This document shows positions 16,386 through 25,499 of a DNA stretch of 64,000 nt, one piece after another. The DNA is taken from the NCBI GenBank assembly GCA_015660865.1, contig JACTUA010000005.1, positions 62,001 through 126,000 of the forward strand, read 5' to 3'. The stretch's first letter is position 1; every line of letters starts with the position of its first letter. A program made the position numbers and the translations under genes. Source of the DNA: Methanomicrobiales archaeon (GTDB lineage: Archaea > Halobacteriota > Methanomicrobia > Methanomicrobiales > JACTUA01). Below the pieces are notes generated by a model, which saw only the letters and a program-made list of their open reading frames with translations, searched no databases and was not told where the DNA came from.

Positions 16386-17864
16386 ATGCACGAGGACCAG
16401 ATACGGAGGGGGCGGCTCGGGGGGGAGAGGGGATGCGATGTCTCCCGCTTCCTCTCCTCCATGGAGGCCGACCGGAAGATCGCCGAGGCAGACATACAGG
16501 TGGACATGGCCCACCTCCTCATGCTCCGGCGCCAGGATCTCATCGGGGAGGAGCATGCCCGGGCCATCATGGGAGTCCTCATCGGGTTCTCAGAGAAGGG
16601 CCTTCCTGAGGATGTCTTCGACGACCGTTTTGAGGATATCCATGCAGGGATAGAGGCGTACCTGATCGATCATCTCGGGGAGGAGACGGGAGGGAGGATC
16701 CACACAGGCCGTTCCCGGAACGATGAGGTGGCGGCCTGCATCCGGATCCGTGCCCGGGGGGAGGTCCTCCGTCTCCTGGAGGCCACAAACCGGATCCGCG
16801 AGGTGCTCATCACCCTCGCAGCGGAGCACACGGGAACCGTGATGCCCGGGTTCACCCACCTCCAGCATGCCCAGCCCACCACCCTGGCCCACCACCTCCT
16901 TGCCTACGAGGGGGCATTCTCGAGGGACTTCGGCCGGCTCCACTCGGCCTTCGCGAGGGTGAACGAATCCCCCCTCGGCGCCGCTGCGTTCGCCTCCACC
17001 GGCTTCCCCATCGATCGCGAATATACGGCAGAGATCCTCGGTTTCGACGGCCTCGTGGAGAACTCCATGGACGCGGTCTCGGCAAGGGACTTTCTCCTGG
17101 AGATCCTCTCGGCCTGCGCCATCCTCTCCGCCACGGCAAGCCGCCTCTCGGCCGACCTGATCCTCTGGTCGAGCCCCATGGCGGGCTTCGTCACCCTCGA
17201 CGATGCTTACTGCTCGTCCTCCTCCATCATGCCCCAGAAGAAGAACCCCGATACCCTGGAGATCCTCCGTGCAAAGTCGGGAACGGTGCTTGGATCCCTT
17301 ACCGCGGCCCTCGCCATCGTGAGGGGCCTCCCCATGAGCTACAACCGCGACCTCCAGGAGGTCACCCCCCACCTCTGGCAGGGGATCTCTGCTGTCCAGG
17401 AAGGGATCCCCCTCCTCGCCGAGGCCCTCGCGACCGCGTCCTTCCACCCTGACCGGATGGAGAAGGAAGCAGGAAGGGGGTTCTCCACCGCAACGGAGCT
17501 CGCCGACCGGCTCGTCCGGGACCTCGGGATCCCCTTCCGCACCGCCCATACCATCGTCGGGAAAGGGGTGCGGGCGGGGAGCCTTGACACGAAGACCCTG
17601 GAGAAGGCGGCAAAGGAGGCGTTCGGTATCTCCCTCAAGGGACTGGGCCTGACCCGGCAGATGGTGGAGGAGGCCCTTGACGTCCGTTCTATGGTCAGTG
17701 CCCGGAAAGTGAATGGGGGACCGGCGCCAGCGGCCGTGAAAAAGGCACTCAAAGAGCGGAAGGAGCAGCTCCGGAAAGATGTGGCGGCAACCACCTCCCT
17801 CGACAGGAAGGTCAGGGACGCACGGGAGCGCCTCCTCTCCGAGGCACGGGGGCTTCTTGCGTGA
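16386..17864 (+). CDS. argH: Argininosuccinate lyase
   Basis: A 492-residue member of the fumarase/aspartase superfamily that splits argininosuccinate into arginine and fumarate. The superfamily signature SSSIMPQKKNPD is present, with HTGRSRNDEV and TVMPGFTHLQHAQPTT, both ArgH-specific. The start at ATG 16386 has GGTGAGAGG just upstream; a longer frame from 16041 only overlaps the regulator in another phase. The fumarate it releases could join the pathway served by fumarase and SdhAB. Its stop overlaps the GTG of gatD, so the genes are coupled. Confidence 0.94.
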   Translation: MHEDQIRRGRLGGERGCDVSRFLSSMEADRKIAEADIQVDMAHLLMLRRQDLIGEEHARAIMGVLIGFSEKGLPEDVFDDRFEDIHAGIEAYLIDHLGEETGGRIHTGRSRNDEVAACIRIRARGEVLRLLEATNRIREVLITLAAEHTGTVMPGFTHLQHAQPTTLAHHLLAYEGAFSRDFGRLHSAFARVNESPLGAAAFASTGFPIDREYTAEILGFDGLVENSMDAVSARDFLLEILSACAILSATASRLSADLILWSSPMAGFVTLDDAYCSSSSIMPQKKNPDTLEILRAKSGTVLGSLTAALAIVRGLPMSYNRDLQEVTPHLWQGISAVQEGIPLLAEALATASFHPDRMEKEAGRGFSTATELADRLVRDLGIPFRTAHTIVGKGVRAGSLDTKTLEKAAKEAFGISLKGLGLTRQMVEEALDVRSMVSARKVNGGPAPAAVKKALKERKEQLRKDVAATTSLDRKVRDARERLLSEARGLLA

Positions 17865-19096
17865 CCGAGTACCGAAGTGGCGACCTGGTCCGGTGCACCG
17901 GCGGAGGCCGGGAGTACGCTGCTACCTACATCACCGAGCGCGACGGGAAAGCGGTGGTGAAGCTCGACAGCGGCTACAACATCGGTGTCCCCTTTGAGAC
18001 CCTCTCATGGGAAGGAAGGCCGGAGATCGAACCCCCTGGCCTCGCACGCCCTTTCCAGCGGGAGGATCTCCCGGAGCTTGCCATCATCTCCACGGGAGGC
18101 ACCATCGCAAGCCGGGTGGACTACCGTACAGGTGCGGTGACAAGCCAGTTCTCGGCCGAGGATATCCTCCGCGCAATCCCTGACCTTGCATCCATCGGGC
18201 GGTTCCGGACAGAGCAGATCTCCTCCATCCTCTCTGAGAACATGACCCGGCGAATCTGGCAGGACCTTGCCCGGGCGATCTTCCATGACCTGAAATCGGG
18301 TGTCGCAGGGGTGATCGTCACCCACGGGACCGACACCATGGCCTACAGCGCGGCCGCCATCTCCTTCATGGTGGAGACACCTGTGCCGGTCATCTTCGTC
18401 GGCTCACAGAGATCGGCAGATCGCCCGAGCAGCGACAATGCGATGAACGCCCTCTGCGCGGCCTCTGCAGCCGTCTCCCCCCTCGGGGAGGTGGCGGTGG
18501 TGATGCACGCGACCACGAGCGACGACCGCTGCGCCATCCACCGGGGGACACGGGTCCGGAAGATGCACACCTCCCGGAGGGACGCCTTCCAATCCATGGG
18601 TATGCCTCCAATCGGCCGTGTCGATTACCCGGATCTCTCTGTCACCCTCTCAGGCGAGGCAGTCGCCCGTGGCGAACGGGAGCCCGTCCTCCGGGAGAAG
18701 ATGGAGGAGCGGTGCGGCCTTGTCTCCTTCCACCCGGGGATGGATCCCTTAGTGCTCGAGGCCTACCGCGGCTACCGCGGCCTGGTCCTCGCCGGCACCG
18801 GCCTCGGCCATGTCTCCACCCCCTGGGTGAAGGGCCTTGCAGAACTTGCCCGTGACGGGGTGAGCGTGGTCATGACATCCCAGTGCCTCCATGGGAGGGT
18901 CTGCGACCGGGTCTATGACACGGGCCGCGATCTCCTGGCGGCCGGTGTGATGGAGGGGGAGGACATGCTCCCCGAAGTGGCACTCGTGAAACTCATGTGG
19001 GTCCTTGGGCAGGCAGACGACGATCGCGAGGTGCGGGCCCTCATGGGAGAGAACCTGCGGGGCGAGACCAGGGGGCGGTCGACCCATGGACTCTGA
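17861..19096 (+). CDS. gatD: Glu-tRNA(Gln) amidotransferase subunit D
   Basis: A 411-residue archaeal amidotransferase subunit. GatD releases ammonia from glutamine or asparagine for GatE to convert Glu-tRNA(Gln) to Gln-tRNA(Gln). After an N-terminal domain of ~70 residues, the L-asparaginase-like domain shows both catalytic threonine motifs: AIISTGGTIASRVDYRTGAV and VIVTHGTDTMAYSAAAISF. The later GLVLAGTGLGHVSTPW segment fits the same fold. The start is GTG 17861 inside the argH stop. gatE begins within its last 11 bases. Confidence 0.95.
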   Translation: MTEYRSGDLVRCTGGGREYAATYITERDGKAVVKLDSGYNIGVPFETLSWEGRPEIEPPGLARPFQREDLPELAIISTGGTIASRVDYRTGAVTSQFSAEDILRAIPDLASIGRFRTEQISSILSENMTRRIWQDLARAIFHDLKSGVAGVIVTHGTDTMAYSAAAISFMVETPVPVIFVGSQRSADRPSSDNAMNALCAASAAVSPLGEVAVVMHATTSDDRCAIHRGTRVRKMHTSRRDAFQSMGMPPIGRVDYPDLSVTLSGEAVARGEREPVLREKMEERCGLVSFHPGMDPLVLEAYRGYRGLVLAGTGLGHVSTPWVKGLAELARDGVSVVMTSQCLHGRVCDRVYDTGRDLLAAGVMEGEDMLPEVALVKLMWVLGQADDDREVRALMGENLRGETRGRSTHGL

Positions 19097-20915
19097 AGCC
19101 CCCCCGCTCATGGCCGGCCTCGAGATCCACCAGCAGCTCGATACCTGCGAGAAGCTCTTCTGCCACTGCCCCACCCGGCTCAGAGAAGTAAAGGAGCGGA
19201 ACGGAGAGTTTACCCGCTTCCTCAGGGCTACCGAGAGCGAGATGGGCGAGATCGACCGTGCGGCCCTTGAGGAGATGCGGACCATCCGCCGTTTCACCTA
19301 CTACACCTACGATACCACATGCCTTGTGGAGGACGATGAGGAACCTCCCGCCCCCCTGAACCAGGAAGCGGTCGCCATCTGCCTCACCATCGCGAGGTGC
19401 TTCGGCATGCACCCCGTTGAACAGGTCCATACAATGCGAAAGATCGTCATCGACGGCTCCAACACCTGCGGGTTCCAGCGCACCGCCCTCGTCGCGATGG
19501 GCGGTTCTCTTCCCGGCGGGGCCCGGATCGAGACCATCTGCCTCGAGGAGGATGCAGCGCAGCGGGTGACCGACCAGGTCTTCTCTCTCGACAGGCTCGG
19601 CATCCCCCTCGTAGAGATCACTACGGGGCCCGATCTCCGAACCCCGGAGGAGGTCCAGGAGGTAGCCGAGTATATCGGCATGGTGCTCCGTTCAACGGGG
19701 AAGGTGAAGCGGGGCAAGGGGACCATCAGGCAGGATATCAACATCTCCATCCCCGGAGGAGCCCGGGTCGAGATCAAGGGGGTGCAGGAGCTCGAACTCA
19801 TCGCCGAAGTTGTCCGGCGTGAGATGGAGCGGCAGGAGAACCTCATCGCCATCCGGGACGAGCTGAAAGGCCGCGGGGCCTGCGTGGATGAGGACCAGAT
19901 CGATGTCACCTCCATCTTCAAAGGGACAAAGTCCTCTATCCTGGAGAAGGCAAAGATGGTCCTCGCTGTCCGCCTGAAAGGCTTCTCCGGCTTTGTGGGT
20001 AAGGAGATCCAGCCCGGGAGAAGGCTCGGGAGCGAGCTCGCGGATTATGCGAAGCGGTGCGGGGTGGGAGGGATCTTTCACACCGATGAGCTCCCGGCCT
20101 ACGGAATAGCCGCAGAAGAGGTTCAGTCCGTGCGGGAAAAGGCCATGGCCGGCGATGACGATGCCGTGGTCCTCGTGGCCGGGAGCGCGGAGAAGGCGAG
20201 GTGCGCAGCCAAACAGGTGATCCGCCGGGCAGGGATGGCACTTGCAGGAGTACCCGAAGAGACAAGAAGGATGCTCGAGGATGGTTCCACGGCATACATG
20301 AGGCCTCTCCCGGGAGCAGCCCGGATGTATCCGGAGACCGATATCTTCCCCGTCAGCGTGGAGAAGGCCTTCTGGGAGGGCATCCCGGTCCCGGAACTCC
20401 TAATCGGGAAGGCGAAGCGCTTCGAGCAGGAGTTCGGCCTGGACCCTCCCGCAGCATACCAGGCAGCGACATCCGAGAACCTCCCCGCTTTCGAGGAGGC
20501 CATCCGCGAGGGGGTGAAGCCAACTCTCGCTTTCCGGGTGATCATCACCGCCCCCGTGGAACTTGCCCGGAAGGGGGTAGATGTCGGGAAGGTCAGCCAG
20601 GCCGACTACCTTGCTATTCTTTCGGCGATCGAGCGCGGCCGGGTTGCAAAGGAGGCCGTACCGGATCTCATCACCGCCATTGCCGGTGGGACGCCCCCGG
20701 ATCAGGCGGTCGCATCCCTCGTCACCCCTGTCTCCAATGACGAGCTCACCCGCATCATCAGGAAGATCATCGGCGAGCGGAAGGAGTTCGTCGCCCAGAA
20801 AGGGATGGGGGCCCTCGGTCCCCTCATGGGCCTCGTGATGCAGGAGGTGCGGGGGAAGGTGGACGGGAAGCTCGTGAGCGAGGCCCTCCGGCGGGAACTG
20901 GAGCGGTCCGCCTAG
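19086..20915 (+). CDS. gatE: Glu-tRNA(Gln) amidotransferase subunit E
   Basis: A 609-residue archaeal subunit that binds Glu-tRNA(Gln) and transfers ammonia to its glutamate. The kinase-like GatB/E core appears as AGLEIHQQLDTCEKLFCHCPTRL, the GatE-specific AspRS-like insertion lies in the middle, and the C-terminal YqeY-like tail ends ALGPLMGLVMQEVRGKVDGKLV. ATG 19086 is chosen, preceded by GGGGGCGG. It overlaps gatD by 11 bases. This indirect route to Gln-tRNA is universal in archaea. Confidence 0.95.
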   Translation: MDSEAPPLMAGLEIHQQLDTCEKLFCHCPTRLREVKERNGEFTRFLRATESEMGEIDRAALEEMRTIRRFTYYTYDTTCLVEDDEEPPAPLNQEAVAICLTIARCFGMHPVEQVHTMRKIVIDGSNTCGFQRTALVAMGGSLPGGARIETICLEEDAAQRVTDQVFSLDRLGIPLVEITTGPDLRTPEEVQEVAEYIGMVLRSTGKVKRGKGTIRQDINISIPGGARVEIKGVQELELIAEVVRREMERQENLIAIRDELKGRGACVDEDQIDVTSIFKGTKSSILEKAKMVLAVRLKGFSGFVGKEIQPGRRLGSELADYAKRCGVGGIFHTDELPAYGIAAEEVQSVREKAMAGDDDAVVLVAGSAEKARCAAKQVIRRAGMALAGVPEETRRMLEDGSTAYMRPLPGAARMYPETDIFPVSVEKAFWEGIPVPELLIGKAKRFEQEFGLDPPAAYQAATSENLPAFEEAIREGVKPTLAFRVIITAPVELARKGVDVGKVSQADYLAILSAIERGRVAKEAVPDLITAIAGGTPPDQAVASLVTPVSNDELTRIIRKIIGERKEFVAQKGMGALGPLMGLVMQEVRGKVDGKLVSEALRRELERSA

Positions 20916-20964
20916 GGAATATCTTTATCAGTCTCATCGTTCACATTAAAAGGGAGCCTTATCC

Positions 20965-21255
20965 ATGGGAAAGACAGGCAGCGTCAACTGGATGCAGGTG
21001 AAGGGGGTGAAGGGGCAGATCCGGCTCGTCCCCCAGAAGGACGCCGAGGTCAAGAAGCCCGGCCCCAACCAGCGGTTCAAGCCGAATGCGGGGACCCGGT
21101 TCTCCAAGTCCCCTGAGGAAGAGGCCCGGAGCCGGCAAGGGACCCGCCGGGGAGGCCGGGGACGGGGCGGAAGGGAGAAGGATCCGAGGCTCCGCAGGCG
21201 GATCCGGCGCTCCAAGTCCTCGATCATGGGTGCCAAGGCCAAGGCCAAGAAATAA
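20965..21255 (+). CDS. Small very basic protein, DUF5350-like
   Basis: A 96-residue protein, strongly basic, with about a third of the second half Arg or Lys. It opens MGKTGSVNWMQVKGVKGQIRLVP, which I associate with the methanogen family DUF5350. It contains KKPGPNQRFKPN and then an Arg/Gly-rich tail like nucleic-acid-binding extensions. GGGAG lies nine bases before the ATG. Function is unknown; RNA or ribosome binding is a guess from charge. A T-run after the stop overlaps the next promoter. Confidence 0.75.
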   Translation: MGKTGSVNWMQVKGVKGQIRLVPQKDAEVKKPGPNQRFKPNAGTRFSKSPEEEARSRQGTRRGGRGRGGREKDPRLRRRIRRSKSSIMGAKAKAKK

Positions 21256-21280
21256 TCCTTTGCATCAGGACCAGCCCCTT

Positions 21281-21288
21281 TTTTATAG
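21281..21288 (+). promoter_or_regulatory. TATA box before the small helical protein gene
   Basis: TTTTATAG ends 23 bases before the ATG at 21312, which predicts a leaderless message and argues against the upstream GTG at 21303. The preceding T-run may also end transcription of the DUF5350-like gene. Confidence 0.5.
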
Positions 21289-21311
21289 AGCGGATTCCCT
21301 GAGTGATACGT

Positions 21312-21668
21312 ATGGACGATAAGACGGCGGTGAAGGAGTACCAGTTCGGTGAACGGGCCAAATCGGAGCTGATCCTCGTCTCCCAGCTCCTGATGGTCCT
21401 CGCCGAGCTGAAGGAGAAGGAGCTCGCCGGGGGGAAGCGGATCCTCCTCGCCTTCATGGAGGGGATCCGTATGGAGCTGGAGTTCGCCCACCATGGCACC
21501 GGGTCCGGGGAGTTCCGGAAGGCCATCAACCACCTGAACGAGGCCATCAGCCTCGTGGAGAGCGACCAGCCCGGCCCCGCCACCCTCAGGGTCGCCGATG
21601 CCATCTCCGACGCGACCACCGCGGCCCAGCAGGCCTGGCAGGTACTCTCCGCCCATGGACTCCTCTAG
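21312..21668 (+). CDS. Conserved helical protein of unknown function
   Basis: A 118-residue, all-helical, soluble protein. It has heptad-like segments (VSQLLMVLAELKEKELAGGKRILLAFMEGIRMELEF and FRKAINHLNEAISLVESD) and no Cys or obvious active site. I do not recognise a named family; it reads like a four-helix bundle. The ATG at 21312 fits a leaderless start from the TATA box at 21281. Its last 14 bases overlap the nitroreductase gene, so the two are co-translated. Confidence 0.7.
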   Translation: MDDKTAVKEYQFGERAKSELILVSQLLMVLAELKEKELAGGKRILLAFMEGIRMELEFAHHGTGSGEFRKAINHLNEAISLVESDQPGPATLRVADAISDATTAAQQAWQVLSAHGLL

Positions 21669-22182
21669 GTTCCTCGGCTTTCTCTCGTCGAGGGCCTCGG
21701 TTCGGGACTTCACCCCCACTCCCCTTGAGGAGCCGGAGATCGACGGCATCCTCGAGTCTGCCCGGACCGCGCCGTCTGCAGGGAATCGCGAGGCATGGGA
21801 CGTCGTGGTGGTAACCGACTGGGAGATCCGGGAGGCCCTCGCAGAGGCAGCCCTCTCCCAGCCCCACGTAAAAGAGGCCCCCTGCATCCTCGTCGTCTGC
21901 GCAAACTACATCCGGTCGATGTCGCGCTACGGCGAGCGTGGCATCCTCTATGCGATCCAGGACGCAACGATCGCCTGCACCTTCATGATGCTCGCCGCCC
22001 ATGCTGCAGGACTAAAGAGCTGCTGGACGGGGGCATTCAACGAGGAAGAGGTGAAGGAGATCCTGGACCTCCCCGGCCATCTCCGCCCCGTTGTCATGCT
22101 TGCCGTGGGGAGGGGGAAGATCCCTGCAGAGCGGACAGGGCGGATGGACCTCTCTGAGCATGTCCACCGGGACAGCTGGTGA
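21655..22182 (+). CDS. Nitroreductase-family FMN protein
   Basis: A 175-residue flavin reductase-like protein. [36 protein letters not shown] is the typical opening that binds FMN phosphate with the Arg-Ser-Arg pattern. [25 protein letters not shown] is the dimer-interface helix, and [17 protein letters not shown] closes the fold. The natural substrate is unknown; NAD(P)H-dependent reduction of quinones or nitro compounds is typical of the family. The ATG at 21655 lies inside the upstream gene. Confidence 0.9.
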   Translation: MDSSRFLGFLSSRASVRDFTPTPLEEPEIDGILESARTAPSAGNREAWDVVVVTDWEIREALAEAALSQPHVKEAPCILVVCANYIRSMSRYGERGILYAIQDATIACTFMMLAAHAAGLKSCWTGAFNEEEVKEILDLPGHLRPVVMLAVGRGKIPAERTGRMDLSEHVHRDSW

Positions 22183-22196
22183 CAGGAGAAGGGAGA

Positions 22197-22535
22197 ATGC
22201 CGGACTACGTCGTGACCCTGGAATCGGCATGGATCGTGAAGGACGCGAAGTCCCTTGACGATGCGCTGGGGATCGCGATAGCCGAGGCGGGGAAGCGCCT
22301 CAACCCCACGGCGAAGTTCGTCGAGATCGAGGCGGGCATCCTCCCTTGCCCCTTCTGCAGGAAGGACCTCTCGTCCACCCTCGTCGTCGCGGGTACCGCC
22401 CTCGTGGGCCTCCTCCTCCAGATGAAGGTCTTCCGGGCCGAGTCCGAGGAGCATGCTGCGCGGATCGCGAAGTCGGTCATCGGGAAGGCCTTGAGGGACA
22501 TCCCCCTCTCGGTCCTGGAGGTGAAGCAGCTGTGA
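22197..22535 (+). CDS. UPF0212 (DUF555) family protein
   Basis: A 112-residue conserved archaeal protein. [28 protein letters not shown] and the Cys pair [24 protein letters not shown] are diagnostic of UPF0212. The CPFC pair may bind zinc or a cluster. ATG 22197 is preceded by GGAGAAGGGAGA, so I prefer it to 22179. Its TGA overlaps the GTG of the following sugar-kinase-type gene. The function is not known. Confidence 0.9.
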   Translation: MPDYVVTLESAWIVKDAKSLDDALGIAIAEAGKRLNPTAKFVEIEAGILPCPFCRKDLSSTLVVAGTALVGLLLQMKVFRAESEEHAARIAKSVIGKALRDIPLSVLEVKQL

Positions 22536-23431
22536 TCCACGTCGTCGGCCATACGGCCATCGATCATATCCTCCGGGTCCCGCATTTCCCTGATCGGAAC
22601 GGCTCCACCTTTGTGAGCAGCCACCAGGTCTTCTTCGGCGGAGGGGCTGCGAACACCGCCGCAGGGATCGCCCGGCTGGGCGTGCCTGTGACCCTCGTGT
22701 CCGCCGTTGGCGGCGAGTTCGCGGGCAGTGACTACGAACGGTGGCTGAAGGGATTGGGCGTTGCGACCCGGTTCTTTGTGGTGCCGGAGAAGCGGACCCC
22801 CACCGCCTTTGTCTTCACCGATGATCCCGGGGACCAGATCACCTACTTTGAATGGGGCGCCTCCGAGACCTTTGCGTCGAGGGAGGCCCCCGCCCTCGAC
22901 TTCGTCCACCTGGCAACCGCCGATCCCGACTTCAACGTCAGGGTGGCCGAGAAGGGCAGGCTGGCCTCCTTCGACCCGGGGCAGGATATCATCTGGTACA
23001 CGGCAGACCAGCTCAGGCGCATCCTCGCCCGGATCCGGATACTCTTTGCGAACCGGCACGAGATGGAACACCTGTCACGGATCCTGGACCAGACAAAGGA
23101 GGCGATCATCGGACAGGTCCCCGTCGTGGTGGTGACCATGGACACTGAAGGCAGCGTGCTTCACGTGGAGGGGAGGGAGCACCGGATCCCGATCGTCCCC
23201 GTGGAAGCGGTGGACCCAACGGGGGCAGGGGACGCGTACCGGGCCGGGTTCCTCGCGGCGTACCATCGGGGCCACTCACCCCTCACCGCCTGCAGGGTGG
23301 GGGCCACCACAGCCTCATTTGCCGTCGAGAAGGCCGGCTGCCAGACAAACCTGCCCGACTGGAACGGGATGGTGGCACGCTACTGGACCCACTTCGGCGA
23401 TCTCCCGCAGCCACGGGGGAGACAGGAATGA
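22532..23431 (+). CDS. PfkB-family carbohydrate or nucleoside kinase
   Basis: A 299-residue ribokinase-fold kinase. [23 protein letters not shown] and [17 protein letters not shown] form the substrate side, and [20 protein letters not shown] is the PfkB signature with the catalytic Asp in GAGD. Archaeal relatives of this size phosphorylate nucleosides or sugars; the sequence does not decide which. The start is GTG 22532 overlapping the UPF0212 stop, since [10 protein letters not shown] is where the family begins. Confidence 0.9.
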   Translation: MIHVVGHTAIDHILRVPHFPDRNGSTFVSSHQVFFGGGAANTAAGIARLGVPVTLVSAVGGEFAGSDYERWLKGLGVATRFFVVPEKRTPTAFVFTDDPGDQITYFEWGASETFASREAPALDFVHLATADPDFNVRVAEKGRLASFDPGQDIIWYTADQLRRILARIRILFANRHEMEHLSRILDQTKEAIIGQVPVVVVTMDTEGSVLHVEGREHRIPIVPVEAVDPTGAGDAYRAGFLAAYHRGHSPLTACRVGATTASFAVEKAGCQTNLPDWNGMVARYWTHFGDLPQPRGRQE

Positions 23432-23488
23432 ATCCGCTTCCCTCCCCACCGGTCAGGTCATCCCGCGATCCTGTGACAGGGGTGACCC

Positions 23489-25225
23489 ATGGCCCCTAGC
23501 CCGGATGCCCGGATGGAGCACCTCACCAGGTTTCTCTTCACGGCACCCCCGTGGTACGTCTCGGGAGGGCTCGTCGTGCTTGCAGGGGTCGCCATGGACC
23601 TTGTCCGGGAGAGGGTGCCTGGCCCCTTCTCCGTCGGGATCCTGGCCTTCACCGTCCCCGCGATCCTCGCCCTCCTCTTCACGAAACCCCTCGTCAGCCT
23701 CGCCGGCTCCTTCACCACCTGGAACCGCTCCGCCTCCCTCGCCCTCGCCTCCCTCGTCTTTTCTGTCTGCACTACTCTTCCGGGCATCCTCCTCCCCATC
23801 CCGAACCTCTTCGCCTTCCTCTTTGCCTTCTCCCTGGGGCTCGTCTTCGGGGTCCGCATCCTCGTCCTCGTCGCCACGGCCGATTTCCGCCCTGCTAGGA
23901 TGCTCCCCGCGGCGCTCTCCCAGAGCATCTGGGGAATGATCGCCGGATGGTTCCTCCTCCCCGGCCCGTTCCTTGCCGCTGCCCTGGTGGCCCATATCGC
24001 GGTCGGTGCAGCTGCCGTCCTCCTGATCTACCTCATCGAGCGCCCTCTCTACCGGAGCTTCCGGATCCATCTCTTCCAGTTCCTGAATACCTTCCTCGCC
24101 CACCTCACCGATGGCTCCCGGGGCATGGAGGGGTTCTTCTCGGCCATGGGTGAAGGGATCTCCCTCCCCGAGGTATCCTTCCTCTTCAGGAGGGCAGGGA
24201 AGAAGGATATCCTCCTCACGATCCCGAATGTCCATCCCGGCCCTATGGGGGACATCGGGGGCGGGAGGCTCCCCCATATCCTCCATGCCTCCCTGGGAGG
24301 GGAGGTCCTGACAGCGCACGGGTGTTCGACCCATGACTACAACCTCACGAGGGAGGAGGAGGTCGGGAAGATCGTGACGGCGGTCCGGGAATCCCTCGGC
24401 CACCTCACCCTCGCCCCCGCGGCGAGCCGTTCCGTCAGGATCCGGGAAGGGAGCGTGGATCTCCTCTGCCAGCGGTTCTCGGACTCCCTCCTCCTCGTCG
24501 GGACACGGGCACCGGAGAGGACCGAGGATCTCGATCCAGCCATCGGGTGGATCCTCATGGCCGAGGGGCACCGCCTCTACGGGCACGTGGCACTCGTGGA
24601 CGCCCACAACAGCATGACCGAGGTGAGCGGTGCGACCTACCTCGGGAGCCCTGTCGCCACCGAGTATCTCACCGGGGGGATCCGGGCCATGGAAGCAGCG
24701 GCTGAACTGGAACGGTACCCGTTCCGGGCCGGGGTCGCCCACCTCTCCCTTCCCTTTACCCGGGAGCAGGGCCTCGGCGACCTGGGGGTCCAGGCCCTTG
24801 TCATCGAGACCGGGGGGCAGAAGACGGCCTATGTCCTCCTGGATGGGAACAACATCGTGAAGGGCGGCCGGGAGGTGCTCCTCAGCGGGATCCGGGACCT
24901 CGTGGACGAATCCGAGGTCATGACCACCGACACCCACCTGGTGAATACGATCACCGGAAAGAATCCCATCGGCCTGAAAATCCCGTCCGAGGAGATAGCA
25001 CCGTACATCCGGCAGGCCGTAGAGGTTGCCATCGCAGACCTTGCTCCGGCCGAAGCGGGGGCAACGACAGGGTGGTGCAGGGACGTCCAGATCTTTGGAC
25101 CCCAGCGGATCTCGCAGATCTCGTCCATCACCACCACCACGGTCACCTTCATCGGCCCCCTTGGGGTCTCGCTTCTCCTCAGCGCCTACCTCCTCACCCT
25201 CGTCACGTTCATGGCGCTCGCGTAG
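23489..25225 (+). CDS. DUF2070 archaeal membrane protein
   Basis: A 578-residue protein with six or seven membrane segments in residues ~25-190 and a large soluble domain at ~200-550. A final hydrophobic segment (GVSLLLSAYLLTLVTFMALA) closes it. The soluble part has TIPNVHPGPMGDIGGGRLPHIL, HGCSTHDYNL and GHVALVDAHNS, whose His and Asp residues look like a metal site and are typical of DUF2070. The family is archaeal and uncharacterised. ATG 23489 has GGGGTGA just upstream; ATG 23513 is a possible alternative. A 724-codon frame on the other strand is a shadow. Confidence 0.9.
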   Translation: MAPSPDARMEHLTRFLFTAPPWYVSGGLVVLAGVAMDLVRERVPGPFSVGILAFTVPAILALLFTKPLVSLAGSFTTWNRSASLALASLVFSVCTTLPGILLPIPNLFAFLFAFSLGLVFGVRILVLVATADFRPARMLPAALSQSIWGMIAGWFLLPGPFLAAALVAHIAVGAAAVLLIYLIERPLYRSFRIHLFQFLNTFLAHLTDGSRGMEGFFSAMGEGISLPEVSFLFRRAGKKDILLTIPNVHPGPMGDIGGGRLPHILHASLGGEVLTAHGCSTHDYNLTREEEVGKIVTAVRESLGHLTLAPAASRSVRIREGSVDLLCQRFSDSLLLVGTRAPERTEDLDPAIGWILMAEGHRLYGHVALVDAHNSMTEVSGATYLGSPVATEYLTGGIRAMEAAAELERYPFRAGVAHLSLPFTREQGLGDLGVQALVIETGGQKTAYVLLDGNNIVKGGREVLLSGIRDLVDESEVMTTDTHLVNTITGKNPIGLKIPSEEIAPYIRQAVEVAIADLAPAEAGATTGWCRDVQIFGPQRISQISSITTTTVTFIGPLGVSLLLSAYLLTLVTFMALA

Positions 25226-25312
25226 GGGCCGCTTCCCGATCCGGCTCCAGCCGGGAAGCCCGCCCGGAGGCCGGCGTTCATAGCAGCAAGGAAGCGGCGG
25301 GCGGGATGGGAA

Positions 25313-25374
25313 GGGCCCGGTTCTAAGGGGGCGGGGCCCGGTTTTAAGGGGGAGGGTCCGGTTCTCAGGGGGCC
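25313..25374 (+). repeat. Three GC-rich 20-21 base tandem repeats
   Basis: Units starting at 25313, 25334 and 25354 share GGG(C/T)CCGGTT-T-AGGGGG. They lie between the DUF2070 stop and tRNA-Leu. No coding potential is evident. Confidence 0.5.
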
Positions 25375-25394
25375 GGGCGAACCCTTTTTCGGGT

Positions 25395-25411
25395 GGAGAG
25401 ACAAACTCTCC
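25395..25411 (+). other. Perfect hairpin directly before tRNA-Leu
   Basis: GGAGAG (25395-25400), loop ACAAA and CTCTCC (25406-25411) form a six-pair hairpin ending three bases before the tRNA 5' end. There is no clear TATA box in the 150 bases upstream, so the hairpin may shape the precursor for 5' processing. Confidence 0.4.
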
Positions 25412-25414
25412 CGT

Positions 25415-25499
25415 GCGAGGGTAACCAAGCCAGGCCAACGGTGATGGACTTAAGATCCATTCTCGCAGGAGTTCGTGGGTTCGAATCCCCCCCCTCGCA
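25415..25499 (+). tRNA. tRNA-Leu (anticodon UAA)
   Basis: An 85-base class II tRNA with acceptor GCGAGGG/CCCTCGC, anticodon stem ATGGA/TCCAT around loop CTTAAGA (anticodon TAA, reading UUA), a long variable arm, and T loop TTCGAAT. The discriminator is A, and CCA is not encoded. The T stem is GTGGG against CCCCC, which leaves a T-C mismatch at the second pair, where CCCAC would be expected. All other helices pair well, so the gene is probably functional unless the C-run is a sequencing error. Confidence 0.9.
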
